Assembly: GCF_042648805.1 (NCBI RefSeq)
Contig: NZ_JBHRXZ010000024.1
Coordinates: 62,001 to 126,000, forward strand
DNA: 64,000 nt
From: Azomonas tarimensis
Lineage (GTDB): Bacteria; Pseudomonadota; Gammaproteobacteria; Pseudomonadales; Pseudomonadaceae
Direction of reading: 5' to 3'
Shown here: positions 50,658 through 59,998 of the stretch, piece after piece
Numbering within the stretch: position 1 is the stretch's first letter
Layout: every line of letters begins with the position of its first letter
Notes under the pieces: generated by a model
Seen by the model: the letters and a program-made list of their open reading frames with translations, nothing else
Told to the model about the DNA's origin: nothing
Databases searched by the model: none
Made by a program: the position numbers and the translations under genes

Positions 50658-52280
50658 TCACACCTTGAAGCGCGCCACCAGCCCGTTGAGGTCGATGGCC
50701 AGGCGCGACAGCTCTTGGCTGGCCGCGCTGGTCTGGTTGGCACCTGCCGAACTCTGCATGGACAAATCGCGGATGTTGATCAGATTGCGGTCCACCTCGC
50801 GCGCCACCTGAGCCTGTTCTTCGGAAGCGCTGGCGATCAACAGGTTGCGCTCGTTGATCTCGCCGATGGCCTGGGTAATCTGGTCCAGCGCCTGCCCGGC
50901 AGCCTGGGCGACTTCAAGCGTCAAGCGCGCGCGGGTATTACTGCTCTGCATCGCACCGACGGCACGATCGGTGCCGCTCTGGATACCTCCGATCATCTGT
51001 TCGATTTCTTCGGTGGACTGCTGGGTACGGTGCGCCAGCGCCCGTACCTCATCGGCGACCACTGCGAAACCGCGGCCCGCGTCTCCCGCCCGGGCTGCCT
51101 CGATGGCCGCGTTCAGCGCCAGCAGGTTGGTCTGCTCGGCGATGGCACGGATCACGTCCAGTACCTTGCTGATGTCGCGCACGCTGTGTGCCAATTGCTC
51201 GACCTGCTCGGCAGTGCCGGTCACGTCGCTGGCCAGCCCGTTGATCGAGTCCACTGCGCGCATCACCTGCTCGCGACCATGACGCGCGGTCTGGTCGGTC
51301 TGCCGCGAGGCCTCGGACGTACTGACTGCGTTGCGCGCCACCTCGTCGACCGCCGTGGTCATCTCGTTCACGGCCGTGGCGGCCTGCTCGATCTCGTGGT
51401 TCTGCTGGTGCAGTCCGCGGCTGGAATCCTCGGTAACCGAACTGAGCTCTTCGGAGGCGGACGCCAATTGATTGGATGAGTCGGAGATCCGCTGGAGCGT
51501 GTCGCGCAGGTTCTGCTGCATCCCCTTGAGGGCACCGAGCAGACGCGCAGGCTCGTCACGCCCCTCGACCGGGAAGTCCTGGGTCAGGTCACCTGCCGCG
51601 ATGCGTTCGGCCACCTGCACGGCCTGGGCCAGGGGCTGCACGATGCTGCGGGTCAACAGCATGGCGAGCGCAACGGTCGCCAAAGCCGCGGCCACCAGGC
51701 CGCCGATCACGAGTCCCTGCGCCCCCTCGTACACCTCCCCGGAGAAATTGGCTGCGGCTTCAGCGCCTCGCTGATTGAGTTTCTGCAGCGCCTGGAGCGC
51801 ATCCGAGGCAGCGTTGGCATGATCGTTGAGCTCACCATTGGTGATCTCCACCGCCGCCTCCAGCCAACCGCGGCGGGAATGCTCGACGATCTGCTGCTGG
51901 AACCTGAAGTAATTACCCAGGGCGTCAGCGAACCGGCTGTACAGGGCGCGCTCTTCAGGCGAGTTGACCAGCGCCTCGTACGTCTTGAGCTCGCGTTCCA
52001 GGACCTGCCGGAACTCGTCCAGGCGGGCCAGATCGGCCTGCATCGATGCCTCTTCGCGGTTCACCAGCAGACGCAAGGTGGTGGCCCGGATACGCAGGAA
52101 GTTCTGGTTCAGTTCGCCCAGCAAGACCACGCTGGGCAACCAGTTCTGGTCCACGTCGAGGCTCGCGCCGCGCAACTTCTTCATTTCCGTGATCGCCAGC
52201 CCTCCGAGAAGAAAGACAATCAGGGCAAGGATGCCAAAGCCCAGGGCGGCTCGTGGCGCGATGGTGATATTTCTGAACAT
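50658..52280 (-). CDS. Methyl-accepting chemotaxis protein (four-helix-bundle type)
   Basis: This 540-residue chemoreceptor has classical topology: membrane helix 1 at about 9-30, a periplasmic helical domain of about 155 residues in the length range of a four-helix-bundle sensor, membrane helix 2 at about 188-212, HAMP, and a cytoplasmic signalling region with QTNLLALNAAIEAARAGDAG (about 385-410) and ASEEQAQVAREVDRNLINIR. Its ligand cannot be inferred. No C-terminal pentapeptide for methyltransferase docking is present. It is transcribed away from the amidohydrolase gene on the same strand, 58 bases downstream of it, and converges with fabB. Confidence 0.9.
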   Translation of the reverse strand: MFRNITIAPRAALGFGILALIVFLLGGLAITEMKKLRGASLDVDQNWLPSVVLLGELNQNFLRIRATTLRLLVNREEASMQADLARLDEFRQVLERELKTYEALVNSPEERALYSRFADALGNYFRFQQQIVEHSRRGWLEAAVEITNGELNDHANAASDALQALQKLNQRGAEAAANFSGEVYEGAQGLVIGGLVAAALATVALAMLLTRSIVQPLAQAVQVAERIAAGDLTQDFPVEGRDEPARLLGALKGMQQNLRDTLQRISDSSNQLASASEELSSVTEDSSRGLHQQNHEIEQAATAVNEMTTAVDEVARNAVSTSEASRQTDQTARHGREQVMRAVDSINGLASDVTGTAEQVEQLAHSVRDISKVLDVIRAIAEQTNLLALNAAIEAARAGDAGRGFAVVADEVRALAHRTQQSTEEIEQMIGGIQSGTDRAVGAMQSSNTRARLTLEVAQAAGQALDQITQAIGEINERNLLIASASEEQAQVAREVDRNLINIRDLSMQSSAGANQTSAASQELSRLAIDLNGLVARFKV

Positions 52281-52338
52281 GCCGATTCCCTACATGGAAC
52301 ATTACCGCCGCCAGCCCAGCGCTGGCGTCAGAATCCAC

Positions 52339-53394
52339 TCAAGGGTCATCGGCCTCTGGGCCGTTTTCTTTAAGGCCCCCCGCTTTACCGCTGTTTGAAG
52401 GCCCCGGGAGGATCGACAGGAAGTTATCCCGTGCCACTCGGCGAGCGACCGCCTCGGGCAGCGCATCGAGAAATGGCCGGAAAGCATCGAGCTTCTCACC
52501 GATTCCACCAAAGCGGCCCACCACGTCCGATCCCATCATGAAACGCCCGGGATAGGCCTCGACCAGCTCCAGCCAGCCTTCACGAGGTTTGCCCTTGCCG
52601 TCCAGCAGGTAAGGACGCAGCAGCGTCCACGACAAGTCGATATGGAGATTGGGGTACTCGGCCAGGAGACGCTCCAGGGTGGGTCGGAGAAAATCCAGCC
52701 GCTGCTGGTGGCGGTGGATTTCCATGCTGGTACCGGCATGGGCCCAGATAAAGCGAACGTCCGGATGTTCCTTCAGCGCCCCTTCGACCTCGCCCAGATA
52801 CAATGGGTTACGTTCACGCTTTGAGGTTATGTTGGCATGCAACAACACCGGAAGGTCATGCTCGGCGGCCAGTCGGTAGACCCGGTGAAGCGCTTCGTTA
52901 TTGGCTCTCGGCGCATCACCGTGGGTCAAGGCAGTGAGATCGTCATGACGGGTGAAGACCTCGCCGATCCCCTGCCAGAAGCCCGGATGGGTTTCAAGCA
53001 TCCGGCGAATATGCGCGTCGGCATTCTTGTCGTTGGGGTTGAAGCCACTGAGAAAGGGATGGAATCGCTGACGCAGCTCGGCGGGCAAGCCCTGCACCGC
53101 CTCGATGACGAGATTGTCGGTGGCGCTGTACCAGTAAAGGCTGGCGTCGTCGCCAGCATAGTAGCGTGGACGCTTCGGTTCATTTTCGTCCCACTTCTTG
53201 GCGACCGCCACGCCGCTGATCATCACGTGGTCGATGCCGACCTCATCCATGACCTCGATCAGGCTGTCCATGCCCTCGCTTTCCTGGAAGAAGTCCACGT
53301 AATGGACGTGTGCATCACTGTATCGATACTCCCTCGCCTGCGTGGCCATCACGGCCAGGGCAAGGGCAAGGCCCAACAGAATTCTACTACTCAC
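52339..53394 (-). CDS. Exported amidohydrolase-family protein
   Basis: This 351-residue protein has a signal peptide (MSSRILLGLALALAVMATQA, cleavage before REYRYSD) and an amidohydrolase_2-type TIM barrel. It shows the metal motif DAHVHYVDFF, LPVLLHANITSKRERNPLY, FIWAHAGTSMEIHRHQQR and GRFMMGSDVVGRFGG, so the four or five metal ligands (HxH, His, His, Asp) are all present. A periplasmic metal-dependent hydrolase or decarboxylase is expected; the substrate is unknown. The start is GTG at 53394. It is downstream of htpG on the same strand, but a terminator lies between. Confidence 0.82.
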   Translation of the reverse strand: MSSRILLGLALALAVMATQAREYRYSDAHVHYVDFFQESEGMDSLIEVMDEVGIDHVMISGVAVAKKWDENEPKRPRYYAGDDASLYWYSATDNLVIEAVQGLPAELRQRFHPFLSGFNPNDKNADAHIRRMLETHPGFWQGIGEVFTRHDDLTALTHGDAPRANNEALHRVYRLAAEHDLPVLLHANITSKRERNPLYLGEVEGALKEHPDVRFIWAHAGTSMEIHRHQQRLDFLRPTLERLLAEYPNLHIDLSWTLLRPYLLDGKGKPREGWLELVEAYPGRFMMGSDVVGRFGGIGEKLDAFRPFLDALPEAVARRVARDNFLSILPGPSNSGKAGGLKENGPEADDP

Positions 53395-53459
53395 GGAAAC
53401 ACTCGCTCGGGAACACGGGACATTGACTACAGGCGAGCTGTCGCGGTTCCAGAAACGAG

Positions 53460-53484
53460 AAAGCCCGCCGGGCGGCGGGCTTTT
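53460..53484 (-). terminator. Terminator after htpG
   Basis: AAAGCCCGCC and GGCGGGCTTTT form a hairpin of about ten base pairs with a four-base loop, symmetric for both strands. It lies just 5 bases past the htpG stop and upstream of the amidohydrolase gene, so it ends the htpG transcript. Confidence 0.8.
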
Positions 53485-53488
53485 GGGA

Positions 53489-55393
53489 TCAGGCGGAGAG
53501 TTCCACCAGAAGCCTGTTCAGGCGCTGCACATAACTCGCCGGGTCCTTGAGGCTGTCGCCCGCTGCCAGCGCGGCCTGATCGAAGAGAATGTGCGCCAGA
53601 TCCTTGAACCGATCTTCGTCGGGCTCGGCGTCCAGCTTCTCGATCAGAGGATGCTGCGGGTTGATCTCAAAGATAGGCTTCGCATCCGGCACCTTCTGCC
53701 CGCTGGCCTCGAGAATCTGCCGCATCTGCAGCCCCAGATCCTGCTCTCCGATTGCCAGGATGGCCGGCGAATCGGTGAGTCGGTGCGACACTCGCACTTC
53801 GGCGACCTGGTCGGCCAGTGCGCCCTTGAGGCGCTCGAGCAGACCTTCCTTGGCCTTGGCGATTTCTTCCTGAGCCTGCTTGTCTTCCTCGCTGTCGAGC
53901 TTGCCGAGATCCAGGTCGCCACGCGCAACGTCGACGAACTGCTTGCCGTCGAACTCGCTCAGGTAGCTCATCATCCACTCGTCGATGCGGTCGGTCAGCA
54001 GCAGCACCTCGATGCCTTTCTTGCGGAACACCTCCAAATGCGGGCTGTTCCGGACCTGCGAATAGGACTCACCGGTGAGGTAGTAGAGCTTGTCCTGCCC
54101 TTCCTTCATGCGGGCGACATAGTCGGCGAGCGAGACGCTCTGCTCCCCGGCCCCCTCTTCGGTGGAGGCGAAACGCAGCAGCCCCGCGACCTTCTCGCGA
54201 TTGGAGTAGTCCTCCGCCGGGCCTTCCTTTAGCGCCTGGCCAAAAGCCTTCCAGAACTGCTTGTACTGGTCCGGCTCGTTCTTGGCGAGCTTCTCCAGCA
54301 TGTCCAGCACACGCTTGGTAAGCGCGGTCTTCATGGAATCGATGACCGGGTCTTTCTGCAGGATCTCGCGCGAGACGTTCAGCGACAGGTCGTTGGAGTC
54401 CACCACACCTTTGATGAAGCGCAGGTAAAGCGGCAGGAACTGCTCGGCCTGGTCCATGATGAAGACACGCTGCACATACAGCTTCAGGCCCTTGGGCGCC
54501 TCGCGGTGGTAGAGATCGAAAGGCGCGCGGCCCGGCACGTAGAGCAGTGAGGTGTATTCGAGCTTGCCCTCGACCTTGTTGTGACTCCAGGCCAGCGGGT
54601 CCTCGAAGTCATGAGCGACGTGCTTGTAGAACTCCTTGTACTCCTCCTCCTTGACGTCGCTGCGCGAGCGGGTCCAGAGCGCGCTGGCGCGGTTCACGGT
54701 TTCCCACTCGAGCTCCGCCGGCTGATCCGCTTCCTCGCCGAGCTGCTCTTTGGGCAGTTCGATGGGCAGGGCAATGTGATCGGAATATTTCTTGACGATA
54801 TTGCGCAGCCGCCAGCCATCGGCGAACTCCTCCTCACCCTTTTTCAGATGGAGGACGATGCGGGTGCCGCGCTCGGGCTTGTCGACGGTAGCGACTTCGA
54901 ACTCGCCCTCCCCCTTGGAAGCCCAGTGCACACCTTCAACGGCAGGCAGACCGGCACGACGGGTAAAGACTTCCACCTGGTCAGCCACGATGAACGCGGA
55001 ATAGAAACCAACGCCGAACTGGCCGATCAGACGGGAATCCTTGCGCTCGTCGCCGCTCAGGTTCTTCAGGAAATCTGCGGTACCCGACTTGGCGATGGTC
55101 CCCAGGTGCTGGATGACCTCGTCGCGGCTCATGCCGATGCCGTTGTCTTCCAGGGTGACCGTACCGGCCTGCTTGTCGAAACTGAGGCGGATCTTCAGCT
55201 CACTGTCGCCGCCGAGCAGCTCGGGGCTGGACAGGCTCTCGAAGCGCAACTTGTCTGCAGCATCGGAAGCATTGGAAATCAGCTCACGGAGGAAGATTTC
55301 CTTGTTGGAATACAGCGAATGGATCATCAGGTGCAGCAGCTGCTTCACCTCGGTCTGGAAGCCCAGGGTTTCTTTTTGAGATTCCACACTCAT
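53489..55393 (-). CDS. htpG: Molecular chaperone HtpG (Hsp90)
   Basis: This 634-residue Hsp90 homologue has the N-terminal ATPase motifs FLRELISNASDAADKLRF, LEDNGIGMSRDEVIQHLGTI and LIGQFGVGFYSAFIVAD, the catalytic arginine in the middle domain (SLNVSREILQKD), and a C-terminal dimerisation domain. Length equals that of other pseudomonad HtpG proteins. The frame is open to 55465, but the ATG at 55393 gives the standard MSVESQKETLGFQTEVKQLL. Heat control is expected in the family; I did not find a clear sigma-32 promoter upstream. Confidence 0.97.
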   Translation of the reverse strand: MSVESQKETLGFQTEVKQLLHLMIHSLYSNKEIFLRELISNASDAADKLRFESLSSPELLGGDSELKIRLSFDKQAGTVTLEDNGIGMSRDEVIQHLGTIAKSGTADFLKNLSGDERKDSRLIGQFGVGFYSAFIVADQVEVFTRRAGLPAVEGVHWASKGEGEFEVATVDKPERGTRIVLHLKKGEEEFADGWRLRNIVKKYSDHIALPIELPKEQLGEEADQPAELEWETVNRASALWTRSRSDVKEEEYKEFYKHVAHDFEDPLAWSHNKVEGKLEYTSLLYVPGRAPFDLYHREAPKGLKLYVQRVFIMDQAEQFLPLYLRFIKGVVDSNDLSLNVSREILQKDPVIDSMKTALTKRVLDMLEKLAKNEPDQYKQFWKAFGQALKEGPAEDYSNREKVAGLLRFASTEEGAGEQSVSLADYVARMKEGQDKLYYLTGESYSQVRNSPHLEVFRKKGIEVLLLTDRIDEWMMSYLSEFDGKQFVDVARGDLDLGKLDSEEDKQAQEEIAKAKEGLLERLKGALADQVAEVRVSHRLTDSPAILAIGEQDLGLQMRQILEASGQKVPDAKPIFEINPQHPLIEKLDAEPDEDRFKDLAHILFDQAALAAGDSLKDPASYVQRLNRLLVELSA

Positions 55394-55509
55394 CGTCTCG
55401 AACTCCACGTCGTCAATGGCACGGACCGCTTGCGCGGCGATGGCCTCGATATGGAGACAAGACATTGAATTTCAAGGGGCGAGGGAAAATTCCCGGGCCG
55501 AACGCAGAT

Positions 55510-56247
55510 TCAGGTGGGCGGATCCCTCGGCGGCAGGTCGGAAACATGGGTCTCCGTGGAGGTCATCACCTTGAGCACCCCCGAGTGGAACTCGCGGCGG
55601 TAGAGCACCAGTACCACCCCCGCAGTGATGCCCATGAAGACCCAGGGATTGACGAACCAGGCCAGAGTCGCCATGCCGAAGTAATAGGCGCGCAGGCCAT
55701 AGTTGAACTGGTTGGCAGCCATCGACATGACGCGTGCCGCACGTTCGGCGAAACCCCTGCGCTCCAGATCATTGACATTGCGCTCGCCCACCATGGGCGC
55801 CGAACCGACCAGCACCGCTGCGAAGTTGTACTGGCGCATGCACCAGCTGAAGGTAAAGAACGCATAGACAAAGACCACCGCCAGGCCAAGCAGCTTGAGT
55901 TCGGACAGACTACGGCTGACCGGCTGTGCGAACGGCAAGTCGGCCAGCAGGGACACCGCCCGCTCCGACGCACCCAGTGCGGTCAGCACGCCCGCGAGGA
56001 TGATCAGCGTGCTGGAGGCGAAAAACGACGCGTTGCGCTCCAGGTTGGCGATCACGTTGGCATCGGCGATGCGGTTGTCGCGCATCAGCATGCGTCGCAT
56101 CCAGTCTTCCCGGTACAGGTGCAGCACACTTGCCAGGCAGGGCGTATCCCGACCGCGCCAGCGGGCGTAAAGGGTGTAGCCCGCCCAGCAGAAGACAAAC
56201 CAGATCACCGCGATGAGATTGTCGTAGAAGGGATCGATCAGATGCAT
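55510..56247 (-). CDS. DUF599 inner-membrane protein
   Basis: This 245-residue protein has four hydrophobic segments (about 8-25, 74-94, 115-135 and 190-215) and the DUF599 sequences LYREDWMRRMLMRDNRIADA and FFTFSWCMRQYNFAAVLVGS. Function unknown. The open frame extends far upstream, but only from the ATG at 56247, with GAGG before it, does it resemble the family (MHLIDPFYDNLIAVIWFVFC). It lies between brnQ and htpG on the same strand; the gap to brnQ is 65 bases and contains a hairpin ATGGGCC/GGCCCAT (56280-56298) without a clear T tract. Confidence 0.82.
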   Translation of the reverse strand: MHLIDPFYDNLIAVIWFVFCWAGYTLYARWRGRDTPCLASVLHLYREDWMRRMLMRDNRIADANVIANLERNASFFASSTLIILAGVLTALGASERAVSLLADLPFAQPVSRSLSELKLLGLAVVFVYAFFTFSWCMRQYNFAAVLVGSAPMVGERNVNDLERRGFAERAARVMSMAANQFNYGLRAYYFGMATLAWFVNPWVFMGITAGVVLVLYRREFHSGVLKVMTSTETHVSDLPPRDPPT

Positions 56248-56312
56248 GTCAGCCTCGAGACAACTGCCTACCAGTATAGATGGGCCCGAGCGGCCCATAC
56301 GCTGTCGGCCTC

Positions 56313-57623
56313 TCAGACGCCGGTGCGGTCTGCCGGCCGGAGTCGATCGATCACCACTGCCAGCAGCAGAGCGAGCAGTGCCGGCACCAGCCAGCCGAGA
56401 CTCTGACCCGCCAACGGCAGCTGGCTGAACAGGCCTGGAGTAAAACGCTCGAGCCCTGCCGCAGCGAGACCATCGACGATACCGAAAATCAGGGTGATCG
56501 CCATGACCGGCCGGAACACCCGCCGAGGATGCTTCCAGCATCGGTCGAGCAGGCTTAGCGCGACCAGTACGATCGCCAGAGGATAGAGCGCCACCAACAC
56601 CGGTATCGAGACGCTGACCAACTGCGTCAGACCCTGATTGGCCACCGCCAGGCTGAACACCCCCAGCGTGACCACCACGGTCCGGTAGGAGACCTTCCAG
56701 TGCTTGCTGAAGAACTCGCCGCAAGCGCTGAGAAGGCCGACGGCCGTCGTCAGGCAGGCCAGGGTGATGACCAGCGCCAGTAGCAGGCTACCTGGCGTGC
56801 CGAAGGTATGCTGTACATAGGCCGCAAGGATCTGCCCGCCATTGGTCGCACCCGCCGCGACGGCGCTGCTGGTGGCGCCCAGGTAGAACAGCGCCAGATA
56901 GACCAGCGACAGCCCGAGCGCTGCCACCAAGCCCGCGACCATGGTGTAGCGCGTCACCAGCGCCGGCTCGCTGACCCCACGACTGCGAATCGCCGTGGCG
57001 ATGACAATGCCGAACACCAGCGCACCGAGGGTATCCATCGTCAGATAGCCCTCCAGGAAACCCTGTAATGCAGGTGCGTCGCTGTAGGCGGGCGAAGGCG
57101 CGACGATGTCGCCCGCGGGTGCGAAGATCGCTGCCCCACCCAACAGCACCAGCGCGACAAGCAGCACCGGGGTGATGAACTTGCCAATCCGGTCGACCAA
57201 TTGGCCGGGGTCGAGCGAGAGAAACAGCACGACGGAAAAATACATGAGGGTATAGAGCAACAGAACCCAACGGCTTTCGCCAACGAAGGGCACGACAGCG
57301 AGTTCGAAGGAAACCACTGCCGTCCGGGGCGTGGCGAACAAGGGGCCAATGGCCAGATAGACCACCACGGCAATCGCCAGGCCGGACAGTTTGCCAAGCG
57401 GCGCGGTCAATCGGTCAAGTCCACCGCCAACACGCGCCAGCGCAACCACGGTCAACAGCGGCAAACCTACCGCGGTCAGCAGAAAACCCAGCGCCGCAAG
57501 CCACAGGTTATCGCCTGCAGCCATGCCCGCACTGGGCGGGAAGATGATATTCCCGGCGCCGAGAAACAGGGCGAAGGTCATGAAGCCAATGGCCAACTGG
57601 TCAAGCGCGTTCAATCGATGCAT
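56313..57623 (-). CDS. brnQ: Branched-chain amino acid transporter BrnQ
   Basis: This 436-residue sodium-coupled LIV-II carrier has about twelve membrane segments. It begins with the family pattern LDQLAIGFMTFALFLGAGNI then IFPPSAGMAAGDN, and continues with FEGYLTMDTLGALVFGIV-like residues (the actual sequence has LEGYLTMDTLGALVFGIVIA) and a long C-terminal hydrophobic half. It imports leucine, isoleucine and valine. The ATG at 57623 fits the family length but lacks a ribosome binding site. A GTG at 57668 with GGAAAG five bases before it would add 15 residues (RKRLSFHFLTRPLP) and is possible. Confidence 0.9.
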   Translation of the reverse strand: MHRLNALDQLAIGFMTFALFLGAGNIIFPPSAGMAAGDNLWLAALGFLLTAVGLPLLTVVALARVGGGLDRLTAPLGKLSGLAIAVVVYLAIGPLFATPRTAVVSFELAVVPFVGESRWVLLLYTLMYFSVVLFLSLDPGQLVDRIGKFITPVLLVALVLLGGAAIFAPAGDIVAPSPAYSDAPALQGFLEGYLTMDTLGALVFGIVIATAIRSRGVSEPALVTRYTMVAGLVAALGLSLVYLALFYLGATSSAVAAGATNGGQILAAYVQHTFGTPGSLLLALVITLACLTTAVGLLSACGEFFSKHWKVSYRTVVVTLGVFSLAVANQGLTQLVSVSIPVLVALYPLAIVLVALSLLDRCWKHPRRVFRPVMAITLIFGIVDGLAAAGLERFTPGLFSQLPLAGQSLGWLVPALLALLLAVVIDRLRPADRTGV

Positions 57624-57721
57624 AGGAAGGGGGCGCGTCAGAAAATGAAAGGATAGCCGCTTGCGCACTTCTTTCCGAACTTCGCGCCTCGGCAGAGGTT
57701 CAGCGATTATCTTCGCTCATG

Positions 57722-57748
57722 AAAAAGGCCGCCCCAGGGCGACCTTTT
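57722..57748 (-). terminator. Terminator of the suc operon after sucD
   Basis: On the minus strand AAAAGGTCGCCC and GGGCGGCCTTTTT pair over twelve positions with one G-U pair and a two-base loop, followed by a T tract. It lies 18 bases after the sucD stop and ends the sucABlpdCD transcript. Confidence 0.85.
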
Positions 57749-57766
57749 ACCGATAGCGACGCCAGA

Positions 57767-58654
57767 TCAGCGCTGCGTGGATTGCCAGCCGGTAATTTCC
57801 GCCAAGGCCTTGCCGATGTCGGCGAGCGAACGGACGGTCTTTACCCCGGCATCTTCCAATGCAGCGAACTTCTCGGCCGCAGTGCCCTTGCCGCCCGAAA
57901 TGATCGCGCCAGCATGACCCATGCGTTTGCCGGGCGGCGCGGTGACGCCAGCAATGTAGGACACCACCGGCTTGGTCACATTGGCCTTGATGAAGGCCGC
58001 TGCCTCCTCTTCCGCCGAACCGCCGATCTCACCGATCATCACGATCGCCTCGGTCTGCGGATCATCCTGGAACATCGCCAGGATGTCGACGAAGGTAGAG
58101 CCCGGAATCGGGTCGCCGCCGATGCCCACGCAGGTGGACTGTCCGAAGCCGGCGTCGGTGGTCTGCTTGACCGCTTCATAGGTCAGGGTGCCGGACCGCG
58201 AAACGATGCCCACTTTGCCCGGCAGGTGGATATAGCCCGGTTGAATGCCGATCTTGCACTGTCCTGGGGTGATCACCCCCGGGCAGTTCGGGCCGATCAG
58301 GCGCACGCCAAGTTCATCGCACTTTACCTTGGCATCGAGCATGTCCAGCGTCGGGATGCCCTCGGTGATACAGACGATCAGCTTGATACCGCCAAACGCC
58401 GCTTCGAGGATGGAGTCCTTGCAGAACGCCGCCGGCACGTAGATGACCGAGGCATCCGCGCCGGTCGCTTCCACGGCTTCACTCACGGTATCGAACACCG
58501 GCAGGCCAAGGTGAGTGGTGCCGCCCTTGCCCGGCGTCACGCCACCGACCATCTGGGTGCCGTACTCGATCGCCTGCTGACTGTGGAAGGTGCCCTGGCT
58601 CCCGGTGAACCCTTGGCAGATGACCTTGGTGTTCGTGTCGATCAGGATGCTCAT
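57767..58654 (-). CDS. sucD: Succinyl-CoA synthetase alpha subunit
   Basis: This 295-residue subunit of the TCA-cycle enzyme that makes ATP or GTP from succinyl-CoA has the CoA-binding Rossmann part (VICQGFTGSQGTFHSQQAIE), TPGKGGTTHLGLPVFDTV, GPNCPGVITPGQCKIGIQPG and the phosphohistidine in GKRMGHAGAIISGGKGTAAE. All are intact. Its start overlaps the sucC stop by four bases, and a strong terminator follows its stop. Confidence 0.97.
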   Translation of the reverse strand: MSILIDTNTKVICQGFTGSQGTFHSQQAIEYGTQMVGGVTPGKGGTTHLGLPVFDTVSEAVEATGADASVIYVPAAFCKDSILEAAFGGIKLIVCITEGIPTLDMLDAKVKCDELGVRLIGPNCPGVITPGQCKIGIQPGYIHLPGKVGIVSRSGTLTYEAVKQTTDAGFGQSTCVGIGGDPIPGSTFVDILAMFQDDPQTEAIVMIGEIGGSAEEEAAAFIKANVTKPVVSYIAGVTAPPGKRMGHAGAIISGGKGTAAEKFAALEDAGVKTVRSLADIGKALAEITGWQSTQR

Positions 58655-59820
58655 TGTGCGCCCTCCGCGGCCTTCACTACCTGCACAGCGGCATCGGTGA
58701 GACTGGTCGCTGCAATGATGTTCAGCCCGCTCAGGGAAAGCGTCCTGGCGCCCAGTTCTGCGTTGTTGCCTTCAAGGCGAACCACGACCGGGATCTTGAC
58801 CCCTACTTCCTGCACCGCACCGATGATGCCTTCGGCGATCATGTCGCAGCGAACGATGCCGCCGAAGATGTTCACCAGCACTGCCTTCACATTGGCATCG
58901 GAGAGAATGATCTTGAACGCCTCGGTCACCCGCTCCTTGGTGGCGCCGCCGCCGACGTCGAGAAAGTTGGCAGGCTTGCCACCGTGCAGGTTGACGATGT
59001 CCATGGTGCCCATCGCCAGGCCAGCGCCGTTGACCATGCAGCCGATGTTGCCGTCGAGCGCCACATAGTTCAGCTCCCAGATCGCCGCATGGGCTTCGCG
59101 AGGATCATCCTGGGAAGGGTCGGCCATGTCGCGAAGCCGCGGCTGGCGATAGAGCGCATTGCTGTCGATGTTGATCTTCGCATCGAGACAGTGCAGGTCA
59201 CCGGTGCTGGTGATCACCAGCGGATTGACCTCAAGCAGCGCGAGGTCGTAATCCTCGAACAGCTTTGCCAGGCCGGTGAAGATGTGCACGAACTGCTTGA
59301 TCTGCTTGCCTTCCAGGCCAAGCTTCACCGCCAGCTCGCGCGCCTGGAAAGGCTGCGCGCCAACCAGGGGGTCGATGGTGGCCTTGAGAATCCTTTCCGG
59401 GCTGTCGTGGGCGACCTTTTCGATATCCACGCCGCCTTCGGTCGAGGCCATGAAGACGATCCGGCGCGAGCCACGATCGACCACTGCGCCCAGGTAGAGC
59501 TCCTTGTGAATGTCGGTACAGGACTCCACGAGAATCTTGCTGACCGGCTGCCCGTTGGCATCGGTCTGATAGGTGACCAGACGATTGTCCAGCCACTGCT
59601 GAGCGAAGGCGTAGGCCTCGTCCTTGCTCTTGATGAGTTTGACACCGCCGGCCTTGCCGCGACCGCCAGCGTGGACCTGGGCTTTGGCCACCCACTGATC
59701 ACCGCCAATCTTGTCGCAGGCCTCGGCGGCCTCCTTTGGAGTATCCACCGCGTAGCCCTTCGACACCGGAAGGCCGTACTCGGCAAAGAGTTGCTTACCC
59801 TGATATTCGTGAAGATTCAT
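58651..59820 (-). CDS. sucC: Succinyl-CoA synthetase beta subunit
   Basis: This 389-residue subunit has the ATP-grasp domain (AQVHAGGRGKAGGVKLIKSK, LLEVNPLVITSTGDLHCLDA) and the C-terminal CoA-ligase part VNIFGGIVRCDMIAEGIIGA, and begins MNLHEYQGKQLFAEYGLPVS. It acts with SucD. The frame is open far upstream (to 60039), but the ATG at 59820 gives the canonical N-terminus. A 178-base gap with hairpins separates it from lpdG, longer than other gaps in the operon. Confidence 0.97.
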   Translation of the reverse strand: MNLHEYQGKQLFAEYGLPVSKGYAVDTPKEAAEACDKIGGDQWVAKAQVHAGGRGKAGGVKLIKSKDEAYAFAQQWLDNRLVTYQTDANGQPVSKILVESCTDIHKELYLGAVVDRGSRRIVFMASTEGGVDIEKVAHDSPERILKATIDPLVGAQPFQARELAVKLGLEGKQIKQFVHIFTGLAKLFEDYDLALLEVNPLVITSTGDLHCLDAKINIDSNALYRQPRLRDMADPSQDDPREAHAAIWELNYVALDGNIGCMVNGAGLAMGTMDIVNLHGGKPANFLDVGGGATKERVTEAFKIILSDANVKAVLVNIFGGIVRCDMIAEGIIGAVQEVGVKIPVVVRLEGNNAELGARTLSLSGLNIIAATSLTDAAVQVVKAAEGAQ

Positions 59821-59926
59821 GCAATTACCGTCTTTTTTATAGTCTGCAATTGACGCTGCATCACTGCCGCGCCGCCTGCAGGCCACCGGGCACGAACGGC
59901 TATGTGGTCCGGTAGCCTGAGTAGGT

Positions 59927-59980
59927 CCGCCCTTTCGGGGCGGCTGGGCAGCGTTCCGCGATTCCCCGCAGGGACCGCGG
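59927..59980. repeat. Hairpin pair between lpdG and sucC
   Basis: CCGCCC-TTTCG-GGGCGG (59927-59943) is followed by CCGCG-AT-TCCC pairing with GGGA-C-CGCGG (59956-59980). Neither is followed by a T run on the minus strand, so neither is a classical terminator. They may adjust the relative stability of the upstream and downstream parts of the operon RNA. Confidence 0.4.
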
Positions 59981-59998
59981 GCGGCCGCCCCGCTTACA

